Shown piece by piece: positions 21,890-32,604 of a DNA stretch of 64,000 bases (positions are counted from its first letter, which is position 1; each line of letters starts with the position of its first letter). The stretch spans positions 27,533,001 through 27,597,000 of the forward strand of contig NC_091972.1 of assembly GCF_036711975.1 (NCBI RefSeq). The letters are read 5' to 3'. The notes beneath the pieces were generated by a model. It was given only the letters and a program-made list of their open reading frames with translations. It was not told the DNA's origin and ran no database searches. This stretch comes from Onthophagus taurus. Taxonomy: Eukaryota > Arthropoda > Insecta > Coleoptera > Scarabaeidae. A program made the translations under genes and the position numbers.

Positions 21890-22310
21890 TATGGCTGTTA
21901 TCCATAATCCTATTCAATTCTCCTTTACCTTCTGTCTCTGTCTTCTCCTCCCTTTCGGACACTCCTGCAAGATATGCTGCAGGGTGTCCTCACTCACCTC
22001 ACACAGACACATCCCGTTCATATCCCTCTCAAAGATACATTGAATGGACCATGCTCCGTCATCAGCGGAATGCCCTTACCGAACATGGCCACACTCTACA
22101 CTTACTCCCTTGACTCTTACCGTCTTACCCGCTCTCCTCATCCCTACATCATCTCTAAACTCTCATCCCAATTCCACTATCTTACCCATTTTCTTCGCCC
22201 TCTTAAATACTTTCACAACATCATTCACCTCCACACTTCTTCTTTTACTCATTATCAACCACTCTACCGCTGTCATATTGTCGTTACACACCATTAAAGG
22301 CCAAAGCTAC
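21890..22310 (-). pseudogene. LINE ORF2 C-terminal fragment
   Basis: Minus-strand translation contains CLCEVSEDTLQHILQECPKG, a C-terminal Cys/His motif like those ending many non-LTR ORF2 proteins (C-x-C...H-x4-C). Upstream on the same strand VCNDNMTAVEWLIMSKRR could be part of an RNase H or linker region. Several stops interrupt it. The plus strand of this stretch is strikingly G-poor. The clade is uncertain. Confidence 0.5.
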
Positions 22311-22674
22311 GGAGCTGTTAACGAAAAAGGCGAAGATTCAGAAGTCGAAACCACCGACATCAGAAATGGTTAACGGCGCTATTAAGAATCTAGGTGAGCG
22401 CGGCGGTTCTATCAAAAAGTACACCGTTTATTAAGAAAATTCTTCAACGCTGCCATTGTTTGGGGTGCTCTTATCCAAACCAAGAGCAAGGGAGCGTGGG
22501 CGACATTATGACCGGCGAAATCCTCCGCGAAAAGAGCACAACAGCCAAGGCGAAAATGACTCCGATTGACGAAAGAAACGAGACGAACCCCCCTGTTACG
22601 TCACCCAAAGCAACATCAAAAGCGCAAAAGACCACCAAAAGTCTTTCAATGTGTGCAAAGATAGTTTACCAGTG
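22309..22674 (+). pseudogene. Histone H1 pseudogene
   Basis: Plus-strand translation gives [20 protein letters not shown] followed by IKNLGERGGSIKKY, which aligns with the start of the globular domain of the functional H1 ([21 protein letters not shown]...IKKY). A deletion removes the central helix. After a frame change the second half reads KFFNAAIVWGALIQTKSKGA, matching [21 protein letters not shown] Lys/Pro/Thr-rich tail follows (PPVTSPKATSKAQKTTKS). At least two frameshifts and a deletion make it non-functional. It is on the opposite strand to the functional H1 and lacks a stem-loop at its own 3' end. Confidence 0.85.
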
Positions 22675-22686
22675 ATGTGGCGCTGT

Positions 22687-22850
22687 AACGCTAAGGCATG
22701 GGTAACTCGCGATGTGTTGTCGTTCTCGATAACCCATCGGCACATTCACCAGATTTAGGAGCAGAAGTTGGATGGATTACGATGACATATCTGCCACCTA
22801 AGACCACCTCCCTTATACAACCCACGGATTAATTGGTGATAGCCAATTTC
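22687..22850 (+). pseudogene. Tigger/pogo-type transposase fragment
   Basis: The reading starts NAKAWVTRDV and, after a deletion and frame change, continues VLDNPSAHSPDL...LPPKTTSLIQPTD (22722-22829). This contains the second catalytic Asp (DN-x-SAH) and the conserved LPP-x-TTSLIQP block of DDE_1 (pogo/Tigger/jerky) transposases. A TAA replaces the Gln that normally follows PTD. It directly follows the H1 pseudogene. Confidence 0.82.
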
Positions 22851-22951
22851 AAAAAATCTACTATAGTATTTATAATATATAGAAATATATTTATATACAG
22901 AGTGGCCCATTGAAAACGAGCTGAAGGCCTGAAACACGTCAAGTTTGTTTC

Positions 22952-23666
22952 TCAGGAGGGCCACTTTTGAAGCAAAATTATTCCCCAAACTTTACCCTCC
23001 GAAGCGGGGTGTCGGGGAACATTATAAAGCAACCAGAAGCGCACGATTTCTGCCGTGTCCTTGGGATTATTGTCTTGTTAAAAAGTAAATGATCTCGCTA
23101 TCCAAAAATTTCTAGCACTTTCTAATCAATTATTTTTTAAATATCAAGGTAATATCGTTTATCCATGATACCATTTATAAATGTCGTATTGCCTGCACGA
23201 GCAGCTGACATATATGTACACCCACAACATAGCACTACCACCTCTATATTTTACTGTTGGGCACAAATTTTCTCGTTTTGAATGCTTCGTTACGTTTTCG
23301 CCAAATTTTGGTGCGCGAATCACAATTAAATAAATCAATTTTTTCAAGTTTCATCACTAAAAATCACGTAACAACTTAAGGCATGGTGTGTGACACGGGC
23401 GACTGACACCGGCAGATTTTCACGTGCCCGTGTCTGATACGGGCGCTCTTGTTATATCTAAAAAAGTCGATGATTTAAATAAATAAGGCATGCCTTAAGT
23501 GGTTAATTTCCAAAATTCATCGTCTTTAGAAATGTGTAATGTACTGCACTGACGAACGAGCTTTTTTTACAATTTGGCTAATTTCACCTAGTGATATCCT
23601 ATCTTTTCATAAACTAACAATCAAATCTCGAATCCTTTGTGAAATTTGGCGGTTTCTTATACTCAT
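22952..23666 (-). pseudogene. Tc1-like transposase relic with a small internal insertion
   Basis: The minus-strand ATG at 23664-23666 opens MSIRNRQISQRIRDLIVSL, then SLGEISQIVKKARSSVQYI, the paired-like HTH of Tc1 transposases. The frame is interrupted by an insertion at 23374-23500. It continues as KRNEAFKRENLCPTVKYRGG and, after more shifts, QDNNPKDTAEIVRFWLLYNV, holding the second catalytic Asp, to a TGA at 22952-22954. The first Asp region and the final Glu block are missing or degraded. Confidence 0.82.
23374..23500. mobile_element. Short inverted-repeat insertion, about 127 bp
   Basis: CTTAAGGCAT at the left and ATGCCTTAAG at the right form a perfect 10-bp inverted repeat. Inside, GACACGGGC and GCCCGTGTC can pair. 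The segment interrupts the Tc1-like transposase between its HTH and catalytic parts. It may be a tiny MITE or foldback. Confidence 0.55.
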
Positions 23667-24317
23667 TTTTAATAAATATCCAAACATTGAATGGCACTAA
23701 TACGAGATCAAACTACAGTAGTCTGTTTGCAAGAACATACGCGTCTAGGGAATTAAGACAGTTTAAGAATGGAATTAAGAATCTAAGGTAGTCGGTGTGT
23801 GTAAAATTTACGTCTTTTCTTGTATTTACTTTTTTTATAAATCCCAAAAACGTTCAATTTGGAAATAAATGTTACAGTTCGGATTCCTTATATTTCTTTA
23901 TCAATCCCAACAAGTTTTTGATTACCTTAAAGAAGATACACCTTCATCTTCTTTAACTTTTATTGTACAAGTTTTAAAATTTAATTCGTACGGAAGCTTT
24001 CGTTGTGATCATCAATATTTGAATGCATATGGAAGCAAATTAAGTTTAAATTATTTAAACATCATAATCTTTTTTTTAATTACTAAAATCTTATATGAAA
24101 TAATTGAATTTATTTTATATAAATTAAAAAAGAACTTAATTTTTTTTTGATTAAATCACATCTTAAGTTCACATTGAAAATTTTACACGCTATTACGTTT
24201 AGAAATTAGAAAATGCACATTATCCGAAGTCCATACTGAAAGAGCATTTTTGCTTTCATAATAAACACCGATTGAAGGGAAGCAAAACGAAAATTCTTTT
24301 TCATAAAACAAGTGATT
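23667..24317. other. No gene seen
   Basis: AT-rich sequence between the Tc1-like relic and the H3 3' end. A 93-codon frame near 23869-24150 is rich in Phe, Leu, Ile and Lys, as expected of translated AT-rich DNA, and shows no family motif. Confidence 0.5.
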
Positions 24318-24333
24318 GGTTCTGAAAAGAACC
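24318..24333 (-). terminator. Histone H3 3' stem-loop
   Basis: The minus strand reads GGTTCTTTTCAGAACC, a canonical histone 3' stem-loop (6-bp stem, TTTC loop), 36 bases after the H3 stop. Confidence 0.97.
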
Positions 24334-24368
24334 GGTCTTGTTGGGAAGGTTTGGTTGATTGATGCAAA

Positions 24369-25340
<972 letters not shown>

Positions 25341-25405
25341 GAAATTTAAATTATGTACCTATTTTAATTTTGACGACGACTGTTCTGTATTCAACACGAC
25401 CACCC

Positions 25406-25421
25406 GGTTCTTTTCAGAACC
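25406..25421 (+). terminator. Histone H4 3' stem-loop
   Basis: GGTTCTTTTCAGAACC, 65 bases after the H4 stop, is identical to the H3 and H2B stem-loops. Confidence 0.97.
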
Positions 25422-26220
25422 ACTATATTTATGAAAGTTAAGGAATATTTTCACATACAATCCGGACAATTACATACATACGTAATATGTATGTATGTAT
25501 ATTAGGTTCGTTCCAACCACGCTTTAGACTTTTGACGGTCACAAGCCTGCACAGTTAAAAAGTGCGCTGCTGCCTTAAAAAGGATGATCCGCGACGTTTT
25601 GTCAAGCGTTCCAACCACAGAATATTATGTTATTCTGTGGTTCTAACGACCGTCGGTCGGACAAGTTCGTGTACCTGGTCCCGACCAAGAACGGTTCACG
25701 TCCTTTGGCGCTTGCACATATTTCATTTCCAATTGTGCAGCCTGTCTGTTATAGTTTCTGATATTTCTGGTGGTTTTTATGACTCTCAGAAACAGTAGTG
25801 GCACTAATTATCACCCCGAAAAAGTACCTCGACGTGATTTATGATAGGCCCTCCTACGAACTATGTAGGTCCAGGGGGCCGCACTTCTTTTTTTATTTTA
25901 TTTGAAATTCAACAAAATAATGTAGTAAAGAATATAAATTTACTTATACTTGACTGATTTAAAAAAAAAATTAATAATTGTTAATTGTTTAGACTTTAAG
26001 AATATAAATTTGAAATAAAAAAAAAAGAATTTACGCCTTAAAAAAAAGAAAAAGCACTTAAACAGTATTTAGAGTACCAAATTATTGTTTACATTCGAAT
26101 AATACACAATTTGAGTACCTCTTCCCATGGTACTGGGAAGAGGAAAACTTTGAAGATGGGGAATTTCCAAAAATGGATAATAGTTTTTAAAATAAAAAAA
26201 GATATCGTCATTGTACTGTT
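25422..26220. other. Non-coding; perfect palindromes
   Basis: No gene is visible. ACATACATAC/GTATGTATGT forms a palindrome near 25479-25505. A perfect 12-bp stem AACCACAGAATA/TATTCTGTGGTT with a 6-base loop lies at 25613-25642. The last 250 bases are A-rich and lead into the Tigger-like relic. Confidence 0.6.
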
Positions 26221-26824
26221 TCATGTGAATATTTAGCTGACCAGGCTAAGGTGTTTTACCGGAAACATTATGGAAAGGATGATTTTCGTGCTAGTAGAGG
26301 TTGGATGGCAAAATTTAGAAAAAGATATAGCCTGAGAAATTTTAAAATTACTGGCGAGAAGCTTTCTAACAATTTTCAAGCAATTGCACCTTTAAAAAAA
26401 AATTGGCTCTACACATTAGAAAAGAATACTTATGCCCTAATCAAATATGTATATAACGCAGACGAGTCAGCTTTATTTTATAAGCTTCTTCCAGATAGAA
26501 CTTTGGTGGGATTCCACGAAAAACAGCACCAATGCCAACACAGAAGGAGACCGTAAATTAAAATTGCACGTTATTGGTAAAGCTAAGAATCCACGTGCCT
26601 TCAAAAACAAAGAAATACCAGTCATCTACAGATCAACTTCAAACGCGTGGATGACCTCGATACTTTTTAAGGAGTGGTTCACGAAATGTTTTGTGCCAGA
26701 GGTGAGAAAATATTCTCAAGAGAATAACTTACCTGGAAAAGCGTTGTTATTAATCGATAATGCGCCAAGTCATGCTTTAGAAACCCAGTTAGTTAGTGAC
26801 GATGGATTAAAACGCAAAGAATAA
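26221..26824 (+). pseudogene. Tigger/jerky-type (DDE_1) transposase relic
   Basis: The reading begins with part of a CENP-B/Tc5-type helix-turn-helix (YLADQAKVFYRKHYGKDDF, then SRGWMAKFRKRYSL). It continues to the first catalytic block NADESALFYKLLPDRTL near 26457-26508. After a frameshift at about 26515 it resumes with KLKLHVIGKAKNPRAFKN, the DDE_1 core VIGKAKNPR, a Trp-rich linker (NAWMTSILFKEWFTKCFVPE) and the second Asp in LLLIDNAPSHA. It stops at 26824 before the third Asp. The N-terminal first HTH is missing. It is related to the fragment at 22687-22850. Confidence 0.85.
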
Positions 26825-26959
26825 AAAAGGTATAATTCAAGAATCGTCGATGAGAAATCACTCAAATAAGCCGTTACAAATTAAAAAAAAGTACGGCAAG
26901 GTATAAAACTTACCGAAAAATAACTTTAACCCACCGGTAATATCAATCCTATCCTTTTC

Positions 26960-27370
26960 TATTTTCACAGCCGATATACCAACATAACATTAATCCGATA
27001 AAATGTATGAAAGAATTAACAATTTGTTAACGCATATTTTCGGGTGAAATACCCTTGTTTCTTAGGTTTTCGACGCACAACGACTAAAATGTCGTTGTTT
27101 ACCATCTACCTGAAAAAGTCGGGTTGGAGGGACCGTCGAAAAAAAAAAAAAAACTTTAACATTCAGATCCACACGAGCAAGCAGGTAGATGGTAAATAAA
27201 GACGTTTTAGTTATTGTAACCAAAAGAACAAGGGTATTTCACACGAAAATATGCGTTATAGTATCAACAAGTTTCATTTTTACTTATTGGTTTTATTGGT
27301 GTTGTGTGCGGGATGTGGCAAAAACAATTAATAGGACCAGTGCTAACCGTGGTGCTGTGAAAATACATCG
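26960..27370. mobile_element. Foldback element between H4 and H2A
   Basis: An imperfect inverted repeat has arms at about 27029-27113 and 27180-27263, sharing AACGCATATTTTCG, TGAAATACCCTTGTT and TTTACCATCTACCTG in opposite orientations. Weaker similarity continues outward (TATTTTCACAGC near 26961, inverted near 27354). The loop contains a run of 15 A. No coding sequence is present. It is probably a non-autonomous DNA transposon. Confidence 0.7.
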
Positions 27371-27661
27371 TTATCATTGTTGATGACGTCACATGGAAAC
27401 TTTAAAAATCGAAAGTTATTTTTTACTTTAAGGTAAGTTTTTCACTTTTCGTTGATTTTTTAGCGACACGATGATTTTTATAAAATTCAACAAAAAATGT
27501 GATTCGTATTAATACCTTGATATTACAGGTCATGTTTAAAATATACATACATACATACATACGTATACGTATGCTACTTGAAAGAATATGTATAAAAAAG
27601 AAAATGATACATTTACACAACCGCAGACATCGATAGTTCATTATTCGACTATATTTTTTGT
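27371..27661. other. No gene; short spacer with an ATAC tract
   Basis: Spacer between the foldback element and the H2A 3' end. It includes a CATA microsatellite near 27541-27573. Confidence 0.6.
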
Positions 27662-27677
27662 GGCCCTGAGAAGGGCC
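27662..27677 (-). terminator. Histone H2A 3' stem-loop
   Basis: The minus strand reads GGCCCTTCTCAGGGCC, 36 bases after the H2A stop, the same variant as the H1 stem-loop. Confidence 0.97.
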
Positions 27678-27713
27678 GTTTTGTTAATATGGTGTGACCA
27701 AGTTGTAATTAAA

Positions 27714-28382
<669 letters not shown>

Positions 28383-28754
28383 ATGCCACCGAAAACTAGT
28401 GGGAAAGCAGCCAAAAAGGCGGGTAAAGCGCAGAAAAATATATCGAAAACCGATAAGAAGAAGAAACGCAAGAGGAAGGAAAGCTACGCTATTTATATTT
28501 ACAAGGTATTGAAACAAGTTCATCCTGATACCGGTATTTCGAGCAAAGCTATGAGTATAATGAACAGTTTTGTGAACGATATCTTCGAGAGGATAGCCGC
28601 TGAAGCATCCCGTTTGGCTCATTACAACAAAAGATCAACGATCACCAGTCGAGAAATCCAGACTGCCGTCAGACTTCTGTTACCTGGAGAATTGGCGAAG
28701 CACGCTGTAAGCGAAGGCACCAAGGCTGTTACTAAGTACACAAGTTCCAAATAA
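28383..28754 (+). CDS. H2B: Core histone H2B
   Basis: The 123-codon product starts [20 protein letters not shown] and ends [16 protein letters not shown]. It contains the [20 protein letters not shown] basic-to-fold junction and the ubiquitylation-site Lys in AVTKYTSSK. Length and sequence are those of insect H2B. It is divergently paired with H2A, and its stem-loop follows 42 bases after the stop. The next feature is a LINE insertion only 54 bases beyond the stem-loop, so the 3' processing signals lie very close to the insertion. Confidence 0.99.
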   Translation: MPPKTSGKAAKKAGKAQKNISKTDKKKKRKRKESYAIYIYKVLKQVHPDTGISSKAMSIMNSFVNDIFERIAAEASRLAHYNKRSTITSREIQTAVRLLLPGELAKHAVSEGTKAVTKYTSSK

Positions 28755-28795
28755 ATGGCGAAATAAACATCCCCCCTCCCTACCAAACAACGACC

Positions 28796-28811
28796 GGTTC
28801 TTTTCAGAACC
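28796..28811 (+). terminator. Histone H2B 3' stem-loop
   Basis: GGTTCTTTTCAGAACC, 42 bases after the H2B stop. A purine-rich stretch (AATAAAGAATA, about 28828-28838) lies downstream, where the U7-pairing element is expected. Confidence 0.97.
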
Positions 28812-28956
28812 AAAAATTAGTATCTGAATAAAGAATATTATCGCAATTTACAATATTTTTAAGTATGTATGTATGGATTGGGGAGTGCATGCAAAACCGC
28901 ACGCCACACTTAGGCCCCATTGGGCCCCTTGTGCATCCTCCCATTACACACTCTGG

Positions 28957-31900
28957 TCACATCAACCAGCCTAAGGATTTACCAAAGGCTAGGACGGCTC
29001 CTAGAGGTGCATTCCTGATGTCATCTGTGGTCGGCCATTCCTCCCCGAAGGTCCTCATTCTGAGGTCGGTCAGAGAGGGGCAGTCACACAAGATGTGTTT
29101 AACCGTCTCGTCATCCTGTTCACAGGCTCGACAGAGAGGGGAGTCAGCAAGCTTCATGTTTTGAAGGTGCTTGTTTACCTTACAGTGTCCCGTGAGGAGA
29201 CCTGTGGCAGTGCGAAGGGCACTTTTACCGAGCCCTACGAAGAACTGGGCTGTTGCGGCTGAAGGATATTTTAACAATTCCTTGGCGAGATGACAGCCCG
29301 GGGTACGGTCCCACCCGTTTAAAAATTTTTTGTGGGTAATGCGCTTGATTAACTCGATGTGAGTAGCTAAAGAGGGGGTAATTATCGGCTCGGGTGCACA
29401 GGGCGCTCTACCGGCAGCACGTTTGGCAAGCCTGTCAGCGTGGTTGTTACCCTTGGAGCCGGAATGCCCCTTAACCCACTGGATTCTGACACGATTGTAT
29501 TTCGCGGCCTCCTCCAGTGCTTTGTGACAATCCATTACTACTGCAGACGTTATAATAACTCTGCTTAGAGCTAAAAGAGATTGTTTACTGTCTGTGAAAA
29601 TAGTGAAGCACTTACCCCGCTTGTTGGATTCAACAATGCAGTCGGCAGCAAGTTTAATAGCAGTTAGTTCCGCTTGTATGACGGTGGTGCTAGACCCTAA
29701 AGGTTCCGAGAGGCGAATCGGGGGATCGTGAGAGAATACCCCGGCGCCTGCACCATTTCGTCCTTTTGAACCATCAGTGTAGATCTTAAAAGTTCTTCGT
29801 TCATCTACTACTGTGGGACTGACGTGGGTGAGGTACTTCTTTGAGAAAACATATTTTGCTGGTCTGTGATCAGTCTTACACTCGAGTAGGGGTGTGTCTA
29901 ACACTGCTTCCCTCCAGAGTGTTGAACTGCTGCCAGCGTCCTCATCCTTCATAGTTCCTACTGATTGTAGTCTTTTCATGGTTACCAACGCCACTTCCTG
30001 AATATGTAGGTTGAGTGGTGGTAAATTTAACATGATTTCCATGGCCGCGGTGGGGGTTGATCGCAGCGCACCTGTAACATATAGACACGCGAGTCTCTGT
30101 ATTCTATTAAGTGCAGTGGTGGCGGTAGACCTAGAAGTTCTAGTCCACCATACCACCGCACCGTACGTTAGCATTGGTCGAACAACGGCGGTGTAAATCC
30201 ACAGGGCTATCTTGGGAGACAGACCCCAAGTCCTCCCGACAGCCCTCCGGCACTGGCCGAAGGCGACACAAGCTTTATTAACTCTATTGTCTAGGTGGGA
30301 TTTCCACGTTAGTTTACTGTCTATTATTAAGCCCAAGTACTTAACTTCAGTAGACAGTTTAAGTGGAGTTTTAGCGAGCGTTGGCAATCTAGGATTGCCA
30401 ATGTTGCGCTTGCGTGTAAAAAGAACCATTTCTGTCTTCTTGGGATTGACGGAAAGGCATTGTTTATTACACCAGTTCTCAATTAGATTGAGTGCTTCCT
30501 GCATCCTATCGAGGAGTACGTTAGCGTACTTGCCTCTAATGAGGATTGTCAGGTCATCTGCGTAGCCAACGGTTTTAAAACCGGCTAGTTTTAGGCGTTT
30601 CATGAGGCTATCGAGGGTGAGATTCCACAAAAGTGGAGAAAGTACCCCCCCTTGCGGACAGCCTCTAGTAACAGCCCCTTGAAGAGTGGCTTGGCCAGCT
30701 CTTAGTTTGACGACCCTTTGTCTTAGAGTGCTCTCAATCCAGCCGCACAGGGCCAGAGGAACGTTATGCTCTAGCAAGGCGTCGTTAATTCCGGAGAAGG
30801 TAGTTTTATCAAAAGCTCCTTCCACGTCAATAAAAACCCCGAGGGCGGACTCTTTGTGGTCCAGCGCACCACCGACGAAACTGATCACTGAGTGAAGAGC
30901 CGTCAGCGTGGACTTTCCCTGGGTGTAAGCATGTTGATTAGAGTCTAGTGGCCTGCTGCGCAGACAAGAGTCTCTAATGTAACGATCGCAAAGCCTCTCC
31001 AACGTTTTCAATAGAAAGGAGGAGAGGCTAATTGGTCTATAGGACTTCGGAAGGAAGTAATCTTGCTTACCCGGTTTAGGTATAAAGTTGACCGTGACTT
31101 CACGCCAACCTCCCGGTACATAGCGGAACGCCAGGCATCCCTGGAAAATACTCTTCAGGTGCGGTAGCAGGTCATCCAGTCCCCATTGTAAGAGGGCCGG
31201 TGATATCCCGTCCGGTCCTGGAGTTTTGAACGGCGAGAACGTATTCACAGCCCACCGTATTTTCTCCTTCTTGCAGATGACTTTGGCCAGAAGCCATTCA
31301 TCAGCGGTAGGTACGTGAATTTTCTCTTGTTGGACATCGTTAAAGTTGTCCGAACCTGAGAAATGAACAGTCATTAAAAGCTGTAAACTGTCTTGAAGGT
31401 TGTCGGTATAAGAACCGTCTTCCTTCTTTAGTATGCCAATACGTTGAACAGGGCTCGAAGCAAGCACCTTTTTTAGGCGGGAGACCTCTGCAGAGGAAGT
31501 AATTTCCTCGCAAAAGTTCTTCCATGCTTCTCGCTTTTTTCGACGAATGGTTTTTTTAAAAGCTGACAGCTTCCTCTTGTAGAGGTGCCAGTCAGAGTCG
31601 ATCCTGGAGTCCTTAGCTTTGTTGAAGGCAGTCCGCACCTCTCGTTTCAGTGAGGCAAGCTCGGGGCACCACCAGATGGTAGCGCGCCCAGATACCTGCT
31701 CCCTACGGAGGGGACAAGCCTTTTTATAGGCAAGGATCAAGGAATTGTGTAGAGACTTTGAATAGTTCTCTAGCTCGCAGCTGTCCACTGGTTTTCGTCG
31801 ACCGAGTCTAGTCAATAACCCAGATAGTGTAGACCTGAACTTATCCACGTCCGTCCTTCTGGGATTGCGACTCAGTTTGTTTACGATCTTAGTGTTTCCA

Positions 31901-32604
31901 AGATCAAAAGTAATCCACCTGTGGTCCGACATTGAAACAACGTCGGAAACCCTCCAGTTGTGGATTGATTGTGAAATATTAAAGGAGGCTAGAGTGATAT
32001 CAATTACCGACTGACCTTTCGCAGTTACAAAGGTCGGTTCAGTGCCTCGGTTTAGTATGTCTAAATTACTGCAATAAATAAAGTCTAAGAGGGCCTTACC
32101 TCTAGTGTTGTCATTCGCACTACCCCAAGCCGTTGAGTGAGCGTTTGAATCGCAGCCGATGACAAGATTCCATTTACCTACCCTAGCGGCTTCAACCAGT
32201 CGCACCAATCCTTCGGATGGTGGCAGGTCCTCAATGGGGAGATAAACAGATGTCAGCAGAATGTCTGTTTCCTTCCGGTTGACAGTAGAACGTATCCTAA
32301 CGGTCGTCGCATCTGTGTCCGTGAATTGGGGCATCAGATAGCTCCGCACATGTTTAGGTACGTAAATGGCGGTTCGAATCTTCCCTTCCCTGGGGCAGCT
32401 GAAAATAGAACCGCTTAAACCACTGAGTCCGCAGACCCTGGATTTATTAACCCAGGGTTCTTGGATCAGTGCGATAACGTTACTCATCATATCGAGGTGA
32501 CGACAAAGGGTGGCAGTTGCAACCCTGCTATGATGCAGGTTGCACTGAACCACCGTCAGATCGTCCCCCTCCTCTGGTACATCACCTCTGCGTAGTCCCA
32601 TCAT
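28957..32604 (-). CDS. LINE ORF2: endonuclease, reverse transcriptase, RNase H, CCHC
   Basis: The 1215-codon protein holds an apurinic-type endonuclease (VVQCNLHHSRVAT, LIQEPWVNK, GCDSNAHSTAWG, SDHRWITFDL; residues about 15-235). RT follows with YRPISLSSFLLKTLERL, FIDVEGAFD and the catalytic GYADDLTIL (Tyr681), then RNase H with IYTDGSKGRNGAGAGVF (Asp944), IQAELTAIKLA, FTDSKQSL and NNHADRLAKRAA. A C-terminal CRACEQDDETVKHILCDC motif sits near residue 1160. A combined APE endonuclease and RNase H is typical of the I/LOA group. The start overlaps the ORF1 stop as ATGA, which suggests translation by termination-reinitiation. No stop or frameshift is seen. Confidence 0.94.
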   Translation of the reverse strand: MMGLRRGDVPEEGDDLTVVQCNLHHSRVATATLCRHLDMMSNVIALIQEPWVNKSRVCGLSGLSGSIFSCPREGKIRTAIYVPKHVRSYLMPQFTDTDATTVRIRSTVNRKETDILLTSVYLPIEDLPPSEGLVRLVEAARVGKWNLVIGCDSNAHSTAWGSANDNTRGKALLDFIYCSNLDILNRGTEPTFVTAKGQSVIDITLASFNISQSIHNWRVSDVVSMSDHRWITFDLGNTKIVNKLSRNPRRTDVDKFRSTLSGLLTRLGRRKPVDSCELENYSKSLHNSLILAYKKACPLRREQVSGRATIWWCPELASLKREVRTAFNKAKDSRIDSDWHLYKRKLSAFKKTIRRKKREAWKNFCEEITSSAEVSRLKKVLASSPVQRIGILKKEDGSYTDNLQDSLQLLMTVHFSGSDNFNDVQQEKIHVPTADEWLLAKVICKKEKIRWAVNTFSPFKTPGPDGISPALLQWGLDDLLPHLKSIFQGCLAFRYVPGGWREVTVNFIPKPGKQDYFLPKSYRPISLSSFLLKTLERLCDRYIRDSCLRSRPLDSNQHAYTQGKSTLTALHSVISFVGGALDHKESALGVFIDVEGAFDKTTFSGINDALLEHNVPLALCGWIESTLRQRVVKLRAGQATLQGAVTRGCPQGGVLSPLLWNLTLDSLMKRLKLAGFKTVGYADDLTILIRGKYANVLLDRMQEALNLIENWCNKQCLSVNPKKTEMVLFTRKRNIGNPRLPTLAKTPLKLSTEVKYLGLIIDSKLTWKSHLDNRVNKACVAFGQCRRAVGRTWGLSPKIALWIYTAVVRPMLTYGAVVWWTRTSRSTATTALNRIQRLACLYVTGALRSTPTAAMEIMLNLPPLNLHIQEVALVTMKRLQSVGTMKDEDAGSSSTLWREAVLDTPLLECKTDHRPAKYVFSKKYLTHVSPTVVDERRTFKIYTDGSKGRNGAGAGVFSHDPPIRLSEPLGSSTTVIQAELTAIKLAADCIVESNKRGKCFTIFTDSKQSLLALSRVIITSAVVMDCHKALEEAAKYNRVRIQWVKGHSGSKGNNHADRLAKRAAGRAPCAPEPIITPSLATHIELIKRITHKKFLNGWDRTPGCHLAKELLKYPSAATAQFFVGLGKSALRTATGLLTGHCKVNKHLQNMKLADSPLCRACEQDDETVKHILCDCPSLTDLRMRTFGEEWPTTDDIRNAPLGAVLAFGKSLGWLM

